Below, piece after piece: positions 42,958 through 53,531 of a DNA stretch of 64,000 bases. This stretch comes from Streptomyces sp. DH24 (GTDB lineage Bacteria > Actinomycetota > Actinomycetes > Streptomycetales > Streptomycetaceae), in the NCBI RefSeq assembly GCF_029813775.1, contig NZ_JARVKW010000017.1, positions 83,139 to 147,138 of the forward strand, given 5' to 3'. How positions within the stretch are numbered: the stretch's first letter is position 1; each line of letters begins with the position of its first letter. The position numbers and the translations under genes were made by a program. The notes below the pieces were generated by a model that saw only the letters and a program-made list of their open reading frames with translations, had not been told where the DNA came from and ran no database searches.

Positions 42958-42969
42958 TCAGGCCTCGAA
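42863..42969. repeat. 15-bp and 18-bp imperfect tandem repeats
   Basis: Two and a half copies of TCACGCCCCGGCCCG (from 42863) are followed by two copies of an 18-bp CA[C/G]TCA[C/G]GCGAGCCCGGA unit (42904-42939) and two more degenerate units. They overlap the 3' end of the Nudix gene by a few codons. There are no unique spacers, so this is not CRISPR. Confidence 0.75.
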
Positions 42970-43584
42970 GGGGCGCGCCGGCCAGGGCGCCTCCGCCGGG
43001 CGCAGCGCGTCGAGTCCGTCGCCGGTCCGCGCGGCCACCAGCGACAGCACGCCGACGACGAGGCAGTTGTTGTGCAGTTCGCCCGCCAGCACGCCGCGCA
43101 CGAGTTCCTCCAGCGGAACCCGCGCCAGCTCCATGTCGGCCTCTTCGTCCTCGACCTCGAAGCGCTCCCCCTCGGCCTCGGACAGCCCGCGGGCGAGGAA
43201 GATCCGCACGGCCTCGTCGCAGCCGCCGGGGGTGGTGTACACGTCGGTCAGGACGCGCCAGTCCTCGGCCTTGACGTGGGCCTCCTCGTACAGCTCGCGC
43301 TGGGCGGCGTGCAGCGGGTTCTCGCCGGGGACGTCCAGCAGCCCGGCCGGGATCTCCCACAGCTTGTGGCGGACGGGGTGGCGGTACTGGCGCAGGACCA
43401 GGACGCGGCCCGCCTCGTCCAGGGCGAGGACGGCGACCGAGCCGGGGTGGACCTGGTAGTCGCGGGTGACGACCGTGCCGTCGGGCATGACCACGTCGTC
43501 GGTGCGGACGGAGGTCTTGTTGCCCACGAAGGGGGTCTCCGTCGCCCGGATCTCCCACTCCTCGGGAATGTCCTTGATCGTCAT
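42958..43584 (-). CDS. ADP-ribose pyrophosphatase (Nudix hydrolase)
   Basis: A 208-residue Nudix protein. The box region GLLDVPGENPLHAAQRELYEE has all metal-binding Glu residues. IPAGLLD and the downstream TPGGCDE match the ADP-ribose pyrophosphatase subgroup, which splits ADP-ribose to AMP and ribose 5-phosphate. The ATG at 43584 is the start. Placement next to pyrG is conserved in actinobacteria (Rv1700 beside pyrG), which supports the assignment. Confidence 0.9.
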   Translation of the reverse strand: MTIKDIPEEWEIRATETPFVGNKTSVRTDDVVMPDGTVVTRDYQVHPGSVAVLALDEAGRVLVLRQYRHPVRHKLWEIPAGLLDVPGENPLHAAQRELYEEAHVKAEDWRVLTDVYTTPGGCDEAVRIFLARGLSEAEGERFEVEDEEADMELARVPLEELVRGVLAGELHNNCLVVGVLSLVAARTGDGLDALRPAEAPWPARPFEA

Positions 43585-43666
43585 GACCGGAAATGTCCTT
43601 CCACACGTACGGCGGCCGGGTGCGCCCCGTGAACACGCGCGCCCCGGCCACCGTACAACTGACGTG

Positions 43667-45316
<1,650 letters not shown>

Positions 45317-45775
45317 GGCCAAGAGGGGGCTCCCGTGGTCGCGGTCTGGGTTGCGGTTCCGGGGTTTCTCGCCCACCGGTCCACGGGCTACCAGGGTAAC
45401 AGCGACCGGCACCGATGGCGTCCGGCCACGCTGCGCGCACGGTCCGACACGTATGCGTTTCACCGGGCGATTTCTCACCCGTGGCTCACCCGTTCGGATG
45501 AGTCGCGTTGCCGAGAGCGGCACACGGATCATCTACGTGCGTCGTATCCTGCTCGGACATCGCTGCCGAGCCCGGCCGGCAAAACGGCACCACCCCCCGC
45601 CCGTAAGCCCCGGAACAACGAGAGCTCGTCAGTTCGTTGAGCGAGAATTGTGGTTTTGCCTCACAGCGGGGCGACTGCTTTGCTTCGTCGCTCAACGACG
45701 CTTTACAACGACCCCTTGACCGCATCAGCGACAGCCCCACTGTGGGGCGACGTGGCCGTTCGACTGGAGTTGCAC
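45317..45775. other. Divergent promoter region between pyrG and GH15 genes
   Basis: No supported gene in 459 bases. Two structures are visible. One is a 10-bp inverted repeat CGTTGAGCGA/TCGCTCAACG (45635-45644, 45688-45697) around a 43-base, AT-richer insert. The other is a perfect 15-bp palindrome GCCCCACTGTGGGGC (45734-45748) just before the GH15 start. Confidence 0.6.
45734..45748 (+). promoter_or_regulatory. 15-bp palindrome before the GH15 gene
   Basis: GCCCCAC-T-GTGGGGC is a perfect inverted repeat ending 27 bases before the GH15 start codon. It could be an operator or an mRNA hairpin near the ribosome binding site. No regulator can be assigned. Confidence 0.45.
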
Positions 45776-47578
45776 GTGGCCGGGCGCATCGAAGACTACG
45801 CACTCATCGGAGACATGCAGACCGCTGCCCTGGTCTGCCGGGACGGCACGGTCGACTGGCTGTGCCTGCCCCGCTTCGACTCGCACGCCATCTTCGCCGG
45901 TCTGCTGGGCACCGAGGAGCACGGGTTCTGGCGCCTCGGGCCCGCGCACGGGCCGGACGAGGAGCCGCCCACGGCCGCCCGGCGCAGCTACCGCGGCGAC
46001 TCGCTGATCCTGGAGTCGGAGTGGGACACCGGGCGCGGCACCGTCCGCGTGACCGATTTCATGCCCCCGCGTGACGGCGCCCCGCAGCTGATCCGGATCG
46101 TGGAGGGCATCTCGGGCCGGGTGAAGATGCGCTCGGCGCTGCGGATGCGGTTCTCCTACGGGCGGGTGGTGCCGTGGGTGCACAAGCACGAGGGGCGCAC
46201 GGTCGCCGTGGCGGGCCCGGACTCCGTGTGGTTCGACACACCCGCGGAGACCTACGGCAAGTCGCTCACGACGTACTCGGACTTCACGGTCGCGCCGGGT
46301 GACCGGATCACGTTCACCCTCTCGTGGCAGCCCTCGCACAAGGAGCCGCCGCCGCTGCCGGAGCCGGAGCAGTCGCTGGAGGCGACGGAGGACTTCTGGC
46401 GCGAGTGGGTCGAGCACTGCACGTACCACGGCCCCTACCGCGAGGCCGTGGTCCGCTCCCTGATCACGCTCAAGGCGCTGACGTACGCGCCGACCGGCGG
46501 GATCGTCGCCGCGCCCACCACCTCCCTGCCGGAGGACATCGGCGGCGTGCGCAACTGGGACTACCGCTACACGTGGCTGCGCGACGCGGCGATCACGCTG
46601 TCGTCGCTGCTGCGCACCGGCTACCGCGAGGAGGCCCGTGCCTGGCGCGAGTGGCTGCTGCGCGCGGTGGCGGGCGACCCGGAGAACCTGCAGATCATGT
46701 ACGGCATCGCCGGTGAGCGCGAGCTCGGCGAGGCGGAGCTGGACTGGCTGCCCGGCTACGAGAACTCCGCGCCGGTCCGGGTCGGCAACGGCGCCGCGCA
46801 CCAGCTCCAGCTGGACGTGTACGGCGAGGTCACCGAGGCCCTGCACCTGGCCCACATGACGGGCCTGGCCCGCAACGACTACGCCTCGCTGCTCCAGCTG
46901 AAGCTGATCCGCTACCTGGAGAAGCACTGGCAGGAACCGGACGAGGGCATCTGGGAGGTGCGCGGTCCGCGCCGCCACTTCGTGCACTCCAAGGTGATGG
47001 CCTGGGTCGCCGTCGACCGCACCATCAAGCTGATCGAGTCCGGCGACGCCGACGGTCCGCTGGAGGAGTGGAAGCAGCTGCGCGACGACATCCACCGGGA
47101 CGTGTGCGAGAAGGGCTACGACAAGGAACGCAACACGTTCACGCAGTCGTACGGCTCCAGGGAGCTGGACGCCTCGCTGCTGCTGATCCCGCAGATGGGC
47201 TTCCTGCCGCCGGACGACAAGCGCGTCATCGGCACCATCGAGGCGATCCAGCGGGAGCTGTCCACGGCGGACGGCTTCATCCTGCGCTACCCGACCGAGG
47301 GCGAGAGCGCGGGCGTCGACGGTCTGCCCGGCGACGAGGGCGCCTTCCTGGCCTGCTCGTTCTGGATGGCCGACGACCTGGCGATGATCGGCCGCGTGGA
47401 CGAGGCGCGGAAGCTGTTCGAGAAGCTGCTGTCGCTGCGCAACGACCTCGGTCTGCTGGCGGAGGAGTGGGACCCGCGCCTCAAGCGCCAGGTCGGCAAC
47501 TTCCCGCAGGCCTTCAGCCACGTGCCGCTGATCGACACGGCACTGCGGCTGACGGCGTCGGGCGCGTACGGAGGCTGA
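45776..47578 (+). CDS. Glycoside hydrolase family 15 enzyme (glucoamylase/trehalase-like)
   Basis: A 600-residue cytoplasmic protein with an N-terminal beta-domain (IEDYALIGDMQTAALVCRDG) and a C-terminal alpha6/alpha6 barrel. Active-site segments are GVRNWDYRYTWLRDA, GIWEVRG (general acid Glu) and LAEEWDP (general base Glu). The mycobacterial relatives are trehalases; glucoamylase activity is the alternative. GTG at 45776 follows GGAG by six bases and begins VAGRIEDYAL as in homologues; the frame is open upstream to 45650. An 18-bp terminator follows. Confidence 0.88.
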   Translation: MAGRIEDYALIGDMQTAALVCRDGTVDWLCLPRFDSHAIFAGLLGTEEHGFWRLGPAHGPDEEPPTAARRSYRGDSLILESEWDTGRGTVRVTDFMPPRDGAPQLIRIVEGISGRVKMRSALRMRFSYGRVVPWVHKHEGRTVAVAGPDSVWFDTPAETYGKSLTTYSDFTVAPGDRITFTLSWQPSHKEPPPLPEPEQSLEATEDFWREWVEHCTYHGPYREAVVRSLITLKALTYAPTGGIVAAPTTSLPEDIGGVRNWDYRYTWLRDAAITLSSLLRTGYREEARAWREWLLRAVAGDPENLQIMYGIAGERELGEAELDWLPGYENSAPVRVGNGAAHQLQLDVYGEVTEALHLAHMTGLARNDYASLLQLKLIRYLEKHWQEPDEGIWEVRGPRRHFVHSKVMAWVAVDRTIKLIESGDADGPLEEWKQLRDDIHRDVCEKGYDKERNTFTQSYGSRELDASLLLIPQMGFLPPDDKRVIGTIEAIQRELSTADGFILRYPTEGESAGVDGLPGDEGAFLACSFWMADDLAMIGRVDEARKLFEKLLSLRNDLGLLAEEWDPRLKRQVGNFPQAFSHVPLIDTALRLTASGAYGG

Positions 47579-47591
47579 GAGAGCCTGCTCC

Positions 47592-47631
47592 GCACGGCAG
47601 AGGGCCCGCCCCGGCGGGCCCTCTGCCGTGC
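47592..47631 (+). terminator. Intrinsic terminator after the GH15 gene
   Basis: A perfect 18-base stem (47592-47609 with 47614-47631) with a four-base loop starts 14 bases after the GH15 stop codon. Confidence 0.85.
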
Positions 47632-47741
47632 GCCGACGGACCCGGTCGGGACCGGTGCCCCCGTCGTCGCCCGGGCCGGTGATCGTCGCCGCGACCGCCG
47701 TGAGATGCCGTCGGGACGGGCGCGCGGGTAGCGTCCGGCAC

Positions 47742-49394
47742 ATGGACAGCGGCAGGGACAGCGCATTCGACACCCACGGCGCCGGGATCACCGTGCAGCG
47801 GGCACTGGAGCTGCCCGGACTGCGCAGCGGGCTGCCCGAGATCCTCGCGGGCGCCGAGCGGCTGGGCAGGACCGTGCGCTGGGTGCACGCGGGCGAGGTG
47901 CCCAACATCGCGTCGCTGCTGAAGGGCGGCGAACTGCTGCTGACCACGGGCTACGGGCTCGGCACCCGCCCGGCCGAGCAGCGCGCGTTCGTGCGCACGC
48001 TGGCCGAGCGCGGCATCGCCGCCCTCGTGGTGGAGCTCGGCCCTCGTTTCACCCGGCTGCCCGCCGCGCTGGTCGACACGGCGCGGGCGACCGGGCTGCC
48101 GCTCGTCCAACTGCACCGCGAGGTGCCGTTCGTGACGGTCACGGAGGAGATCCACACCGAGATCGTCAACGGGCACTACGCGCTGCTCCAGCGCGCCGAG
48201 GAAGTGCACCGCCGCTGCACCCAGGCGCTGCTCGGCGGCGGCGGGGTGCCCCAGGTGCTCGGCATCCTGGCCGACTTCAGCGACAACCCGGTCTTCCTGG
48301 AGACGCCGGACTGTCAGCTCCTGTACGCCGCCGGGGCCGGGCCCGAGGGCGCGGAGCCGTTGCAGGTGTGGGAGGGGCTGCGCGGCCAGCACAAGGACGT
48401 GCCGCCGCCCGCGGGTTCGGTGCTGGTGGACGTGCCGGGCGGCGGGCCGGGCGCCGGGGCGGTGCGGGCGCGGCTGGTGCTGCTGCCGGTGCGGTCGCCG
48501 CTCGCGCCGGTGCACCGGATGGCGGCCGAGCGGGCGGCGGGCATCCTCGCCGTGGTGCTGATGCAGGCCCGCCAGGAGGAGGAGCTGGCGGCGCGCGGGC
48601 GGGGCGACTTCCTGACCGACCTCGCGGAGGGCCGTGTCCCGGCCCAGGACGCGCCGGCGCAGGCCCGGGTGCTGGGGTTCAAGCCGGGCGACAGTCCCCT
48701 GCTGCCGGTGGTGATGCGGCTCGGCGACGCGCTGCACCCGGGCGGCGGCTGGGCGGTGCTGGCCCGCGCGGTGGCGGAGGAGCTGGCCTCGGTGGGCGTG
48801 CCCGTACTGCTGGGCGTGCGGCCGGTGGAGGGCCGGGTGCCGCTGCTGCTGGGCATGCGGTCGGAGTCGGACCGGTCGGCGCTCGCGGACCGGGTCGCGG
48901 CGGCGCTGCGGGCCGGTGTGGAACGCGCCGGGATGCGGCGGCCGGGGGCGCAGCCGCCCGTCGTGGTCGTCGGGGTGGCCGGCGGCTGGGCGGCGGCGTC
49001 GGCGGGGCTGCGGCACGCGGCGGAGACGGCGACCGCGGCGCAGGGGCTGCCGGACCGGCCGTGGTACGACGCCCGGCGGCTGGACATCGACCTGCTGCTG
49101 TGGCGGCTGCGGGACCATCCCGACCTGGCGGCGTTCGTGGACCGTGCGATCGGCCCGCTCCGCGAGCACGACCGCCGCTCGAAACCGCCGCTGCTGCCCA
49201 CCCTGGAGACGTACCTCGCGCACGCGGGGCGCAAGGCGGAGACGGCGCGCGAGCTGCACCTGAACCGGCAGACGCTCTACAACCGCCTGGCCCGCATCGG
49301 TGAGCTGCTGGGCACCGACCTGGAGGACCCCCAGACGGTCCTGGCCCTGAGCCTGGCCCTGCGGGCGCGGCGCCACGTGACCCGGCGGTCGTGA
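47742..49394 (+). CDS. PucR family transcriptional regulator
   Basis: A 550-residue regulator. An N-terminal PucR domain (ITVQRALELPGLRSGLPEIL, GGELLLTTGYGLG) is followed by a central GGDEF-like region and the C-terminal PucR HTH (ARELHLNRQTLYNRLARIGELLG). In Bacillus, PucR controls purine catabolism; the target here is unknown because no such genes are adjacent. TAGCGT lies seven bases before the ATG (47729-47734), so translation is probably leaderless. Confidence 0.88.
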   Translation: MDSGRDSAFDTHGAGITVQRALELPGLRSGLPEILAGAERLGRTVRWVHAGEVPNIASLLKGGELLLTTGYGLGTRPAEQRAFVRTLAERGIAALVVELGPRFTRLPAALVDTARATGLPLVQLHREVPFVTVTEEIHTEIVNGHYALLQRAEEVHRRCTQALLGGGGVPQVLGILADFSDNPVFLETPDCQLLYAAGAGPEGAEPLQVWEGLRGQHKDVPPPAGSVLVDVPGGGPGAGAVRARLVLLPVRSPLAPVHRMAAERAAGILAVVLMQARQEEELAARGRGDFLTDLAEGRVPAQDAPAQARVLGFKPGDSPLLPVVMRLGDALHPGGGWAVLARAVAEELASVGVPVLLGVRPVEGRVPLLLGMRSESDRSALADRVAAALRAGVERAGMRRPGAQPPVVVVGVAGGWAAASAGLRHAAETATAAQGLPDRPWYDARRLDIDLLLWRLRDHPDLAAFVDRAIGPLREHDRRSKPPLLPTLETYLAHAGRKAETARELHLNRQTLYNRLARIGELLGTDLEDPQTVLALSLALRARRHVTRRS

Positions 49395-49419
49395 GGCCGA
49401 GGCTCTCACGGGGCCGGGC

Positions 49420-50556
49420 TCAGATCAGCGGCCTGGGCTGCGTCAACTCGTCGTACACGCTCAGCACTTGGGCGACCGTCTCGTCCTCGGTCGGCCATTC
49501 GGCCGCCTGCCGGGCGGCCCTGGCGCTGAGCACTTCCCGGCGCGCGGGGTCTTCCAGCAGCCGGACGACGGCTCGCGCCAGCGCCTCCGGTTCGCCGTGC
49601 GGGACGAGTTCGGCGGCGTCGCCGACGAGTTCGCGGATGCCGCCGGCGTCGGCGGCGACGAGCGGCACGCGCGCGTGGAGGGCCTCCTGCGCGAGCACGG
49701 ACCGGGACTCCCGGCTGCCGGGCAGCAGCGCGAGGTCGGCGGCGGCGAGCAGGTCGGTGAGGTCGTCGCGCCGCCCGAGGAGCCGCACCGGCAGCCCTTC
49801 GCGCTCGATGCGGCCCTGGAAGTCGCCGCGCAGCGGCCCCTCCCCCGCGACGGCGACGAGCGGCGCCGGGTCGAGCCGGCGCCACGCGTGCGAGGCGTCC
49901 AGCAGGACGTCGTACCCGCGGTGCCCGTCGAGGGCGCCCGCGGCCATCAGTAACGGGCGGTCCATGGCGCCGATTTCGGCGCGGACCTTGGCGCGCCGCC
50001 CCTCCGGGCCGTCCGGGTCGTCGGTCCTGCGGGGCCGGGGCAGGGCGACGGCGGCCAGCCGGGCGTCCCGGGCGCCCGTCCGGCGGGCCAGGTCGACCAG
50101 GTACGAGGTGGTCCCGAGGACGACGGTGGCGGCCTTGGCGACGCGCCGCTCCAGCAGGCGCAGCAGGTGGGCGCGGGCCCCCTCGGCGTGGGCGCGGTTG
50201 TGCCAGGTGACGACGAACGGGACGTGCCGTCCGCTGAGCGCGAGCGCCGTGCGGAAGGAGGCGTGCAGCCCGTGCGCGTGCACCAGGTCGGCGTCAGCGC
50301 AGGCGGCCCGCAGCGCGGTCACGGAGGCCGGGTCGCTGCTGCGGGGCACGTGCACGTGGTCGGCGCCGACGCCGGCGAAGTCGTAGGTGCGGGCGGCCTC
50401 AAGGGGGGCGCACACCGTGACTTTCACGCCCCGTGCGACGAGACCCGCGGCCAGGGAGCGCACGTGGGCGCTGCTGCCGGCGTTGCCCCCGCCCAGCACC
50501 TGCACGGTGTGCAGCGGCGACTGGCCGTGCGGCGAAGGGCTGCTCACGGGGGTCAC
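49420..50556 (-). CDS. Family 4 glycosyltransferase
   Basis: A 378-residue GT-B fold enzyme. The N-terminal HTVQVLGGGNAGSSAHVRSL is the acceptor-side Rossmann fold. LMAAGALDGHRGYDVLLDA and the E-x7-E motif region GSRESRSVLAQEAL in the C-terminal half bind the nucleotide sugar. It probably transfers a sugar to a lipid or polysaccharide precursor. GTG at 50556 is chosen for AGGAG ten bases upstream. It lies near a MraY-like membrane protein gene in the same direction, and the two may share a pathway. Confidence 0.82.
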   Translation of the reverse strand: MTPVSSPSPHGQSPLHTVQVLGGGNAGSSAHVRSLAAGLVARGVKVTVCAPLEAARTYDFAGVGADHVHVPRSSDPASVTALRAACADADLVHAHGLHASFRTALALSGRHVPFVVTWHNRAHAEGARAHLLRLLERRVAKAATVVLGTTSYLVDLARRTGARDARLAAVALPRPRRTDDPDGPEGRRAKVRAEIGAMDRPLLMAAGALDGHRGYDVLLDASHAWRRLDPAPLVAVAGEGPLRGDFQGRIEREGLPVRLLGRRDDLTDLLAAADLALLPGSRESRSVLAQEALHARVPLVAADAGGIRELVGDAAELVPHGEPEALARAVVRLLEDPARREVLSARAARQAAEWPTEDETVAQVLSVYDELTQPRPLI

Positions 50557-50727
50557 GTGGCCGGGGCTCCTGGTTCGGCGTCGGGCGGTCACGAAGAAAG
50601 TACAGAAGGATCGCGCACGGTGGGTGCACGGCGCGATGCGTCCGGTGACACCGTCAAGGATGCCAGTACGCACGTGTGTTCCGGGAATTCCGGCGGTGCG
50701 AGGGGCCGCCGGCTCCGCCGCCCCGGC

Positions 50728-51507
50728 TCACTCGCACGAGTGACTCAACCGCACCTCTGCCCGAGCCAGTCGGCTCACACCGTCCCCGCAGACGGCCGCC
50801 GCCACCAGCCCGGCGGCGTGCAGGGCCAGCCCGGCCCGCCCGCTGCCGACCGCGACGGCGGCACCGAGCGCCGCACCCAGCGCGTGTGCGCCGGTGTCCC
50901 CGATCATCGCCCGCTCCCCCAGGTCGCCGGGCAGCACGGCAGCGGCGGCGCCCAGCGCGGCCGCCGTCAACTCGCCCGCCTCGCCGCGCCGCAGGAGTCC
51001 CGGCGCCCCGAGGACGAGGACGACGCCGGCGGCCCGGCCGGGGCGGACGTCCACGAGATTGACGAAGTGCGCCGCCCCGGCGATCACGACACCGGCGAGC
51101 ACCCTGTCCAGCGGCCGTTCCCTGAGGACCGCGCCCGCGGCGAGCGCCGCCGCCGAGATCCCGAACAGCTTCACGGCCCCGCTGGTGACCTCGCCGTCCC
51201 GCAGCGCGCCCAGATGCGCCCGGAATCCCCGCCTGGGGTCCCGGGCACCGGCCACGTCGTCGTAGGCGCCGCACAGTCCGGCGGCGGCGACGGCGAGGGC
51301 GGCACCCGGCCGGCCGCGCCCGGCGCCGACCGCGGCGGCGAGGGCGGCGCCGGGACCGGCGTACAAGTCGACGGTCCGGCCCGCGTAGTTGGTCCGCTCC
51401 CACCGGGACCGGCCGCCGGGTGCGGTGGTCCGCAGGACGGCGGTGGCGGCCCGGGTGAGGGCCGCGCTGCGGGAGAAGGAGAGGAAGGGGGCTCCCCGAC
51501 GGGTCAC
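50728..51507 (-). CDS. MraY/WecA-like polyprenyl-phosphate sugar-phosphate transferase-like membrane protein
   Basis: A 259-residue, very Ala/Gly-rich membrane protein. Three segments match the MraY/WecA superfamily: GAYDDVAG (Asp-Asp), NLVDVRPGRA (Asn-x2-Asp) and MIGDTGAHALGAALG (GD-x-G). These residues bind Mg and undecaprenyl phosphate in the family. The protein is shorter than MraY (about 320-360 residues) and has fewer helices, so activity is uncertain. GTG start at 51507. It lies between a glycosyltransferase and recN, in the place where steA/mctB-type genes occur in other actinobacteria. Confidence 0.65.
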   Translation of the reverse strand: MTRRGAPFLSFSRSAALTRAATAVLRTTAPGGRSRWERTNYAGRTVDLYAGPGAALAAAVGAGRGRPGAALAVAAAGLCGAYDDVAGARDPRRGFRAHLGALRDGEVTSGAVKLFGISAAALAAGAVLRERPLDRVLAGVVIAGAAHFVNLVDVRPGRAAGVVLVLGAPGLLRRGEAGELTAAALGAAAAVLPGDLGERAMIGDTGAHALGAALGAAVAVGSGRAGLALHAAGLVAAAVCGDGVSRLARAEVRLSHSCE

Positions 51508-51592
51508 TGCGGCGCCCCCCGGTCGCGGGCCACTGGGCCGTGCCGGGCGTCGCGCGGCAGTCGCAGGGCAGGCGTCACTGTGCGGACCCGGC

Positions 51593-53323
51593 CTAGAGGT
51601 CCGCCCGTGCCGTCTCCAGGAGTTCCTCCGCGTGGGCGCGCGCCGTCTCCGAGTCCTCCTGGCCGGCCAGCATCCGGGACAGCTCCCGGATGCGGTCCTC
51701 CCCTTCGAGGACCTTCACGCCGGAGCGGGTCACGGAGCCGTCGTTGGTCTTCTCCACCAGCAGCTGCCGGTCGGCGAAGGCCGCCACCTGCGGCAGGTGC
51801 GTCACGACGACGACCTGCGCGGTCTTCGCCAGCCGCGCGAGGCGCCGCCCGATCTCGACGGCCGCCTTGCCGCCGACACCCGCGTCGACCTCGTCGAAGA
51901 GATACGTCGGTACCGGATCGGTCCCGGCGAACACCACCTCGACGGCGAGCATCACGCGCGACAGCTCACCGCCCGAGGCGCCCTTGGCGATGGGCCGGGG
52001 CGGGGCCCCCGGGTGCGGCGCGAGCAGCAGCTCGACCTCGTCGGCGCCCGCCGGGCCGTAGGCGACCGTACGACCGCCGACCTCGACGCCCTCCGGGTCC
52101 TCGGTCTGCCGGATGTCGAAGGACACGCGCGCGTGCGGCATGGCGAGCGAGGCCAGCTCGGCGGTCACGGCGGCGGCGAACCGCTCGGCGGCGTCCGTCC
52201 GCGCGTCGGTCAGCGCCTGCGCGAGACCGCCCAGTTCGGCACGGAGCGCGTCCCGCTCGGCGGTCAGCTCGCCGATCCGCTCGTCGTCGCCCTCCAGCTC
52301 GGTCAGCCGCTGGGCGCTGCGCTCGGCCCACGCCAGCACGGCGGCGACGTCCTCGCCGTACTTCCGCGTGAGCCCGGTGAGCGCGGCCCGCCGCTCCTCC
52401 ACGGCGGCCAGCCGCAGCGGGTCGGCGTCCAGGTCGTCGGAGTACCCGGCGAGCTCCCCGGCGACGTCCCGCAGCAGGATGCCGACCTCACTGATCCGGT
52501 CGGCGAGCGCGGCCAGCGCCGGGTCGTGCGACCGGACGGCGTCCAGGGCCCGCTGGGCGCCCGCGACGAGCGTGCCTGCGTCGACGCCCTCGGGGTCCTC
52601 CGGGTTGCCCGCGAGCGCGGCGTGCGCGGCGGTCGCGGCCGACGCCAGCGCCTCCGCGTGCCCGAGCCGCTCCGCCTCCTCCGCCAGCTCCACGTCCTCA
52701 CCGGCGCGCGGCTCGACGGCCGAGATCTCCTCCAGCCCGTAGCGCAGCATGTCGGCCTCCTGGGCCCGCTCGCGCGCACGCGTGGTGATCTCTTCGAGCT
52801 CGGCGGAGACGGCCCGCAGCCGCTTGTAGGCCTCGGTGTACTTGGCGAGCGGCACGGCGACCGCGTCCCCGGCGTACCGGTCGAGCGCCTGCCGCTGCCG
52901 GGACAGCTTCAGCAGCCCCTGCTGGTCGGTCTGCCCGTGCACGGCCACCAGCTCGTCGGCGATCTCCGCCAGCACCCCCACGGGCACGCTGCGCCCGCCC
53001 AGGTGGGCCCGCGACCGTCCCTCGGCGGAAACGGTACGGCTGACCAGCAGCGCCCCGTCGTCCAGTTCGGCACCGGCCTCCTCGGCCCGTACGGCGACGG
53101 CGGCGTCCGGGGGCACGGTGATCCGCCCCTCCACGACCGCCTTCCCGGCGCCGATCCGCACGAGCGCCGGGTCCGCGCGCCCACCGAGCAGCAGTCCGAG
53201 GCTGGTGACCACCATGGTCTTGCCCGCGCCCGTCTCACCGGTGACGGCGGTGAAGCCGGGCGACAGCTCGACGACAGCGTCGTCGATGACTCCGAGCGAC
53301 CGTATCCGCATCTCCTCCAACAC
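51593..53323 (-). CDS. recN: DNA repair protein RecN
   Basis: A 576-residue SMC-like ATPase acting in double-strand break repair. Walker A is GETGAGKT, the signature motif is KGASGGELSR, and Walker B is YLFDEVDAG, with a coiled-coil middle (about residues 150-370). GTG at 53323 gives VLEEMRIRSLGVID, which fits the family N-terminus; ATG at 53335 and ATG at 53311 are in frame. No LexA box was found upstream. It is followed upstream by nadK and tlyA, the actinobacterial order. Confidence 0.93.
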   Translation of the reverse strand: MLEEMRIRSLGVIDDAVVELSPGFTAVTGETGAGKTMVVTSLGLLLGGRADPALVRIGAGKAVVEGRITVPPDAAVAVRAEEAGAELDDGALLVSRTVSAEGRSRAHLGGRSVPVGVLAEIADELVAVHGQTDQQGLLKLSRQRQALDRYAGDAVAVPLAKYTEAYKRLRAVSAELEEITTRARERAQEADMLRYGLEEISAVEPRAGEDVELAEEAERLGHAEALASAATAAHAALAGNPEDPEGVDAGTLVAGAQRALDAVRSHDPALAALADRISEVGILLRDVAGELAGYSDDLDADPLRLAAVEERRAALTGLTRKYGEDVAAVLAWAERSAQRLTELEGDDERIGELTAERDALRAELGGLAQALTDARTDAAERFAAAVTAELASLAMPHARVSFDIRQTEDPEGVEVGGRTVAYGPAGADEVELLLAPHPGAPPRPIAKGASGGELSRVMLAVEVVFAGTDPVPTYLFDEVDAGVGGKAAVEIGRRLARLAKTAQVVVVTHLPQVAAFADRQLLVEKTNDGSVTRSGVKVLEGEDRIRELSRMLAGQEDSETARAHAEELLETARADL

Positions 53324-53426
53324 GCACCCGACCATACGAGGTTTCACCCGTGCTGTGCGACGCCGCCCTGCCGTTCCCGCGCCGCCGCCGGATTCGTGAC
53401 CTCCCGGCGAGTCCCCCGTTGCACGC

Positions 53427-53516
53427 ATGTTCCCCCCGCTTGCGGGGACGGTCCGGTCGTGTCCGTGCCGGACGGGGCCCGGATGCGGTGCTCCCCGCCG
53501 ACGCGGGGAGGGGCGC
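53427..53516. repeat. Possible degenerate type I-E CRISPR remnant (two repeats, one spacer)
   Basis: A unit at 53488-53516 (GTGCTCCCCGCCGACGCGGG and following) has the stem CCCCGC-N4-GCGGGG and the GTG start of type I-E repeats. A second, less perfect unit (about 53429-53455, GTTCCCCCCGCTTGCGGGGA) has GCGGGG exactly 61 bases earlier, the usual I-E repeat-plus-spacer period. No cas genes are in the window. Chance hairpins in GC-rich DNA are a real alternative. Confidence 0.3.
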
Positions 53517-53531
53517 TGTGCTGGGCGCCGG

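Noticed and set aside
42863..42969. Tandem repeats considered as CRISPR
   Set aside because: Units of 15-18 bp follow each other directly, without unique spacers.
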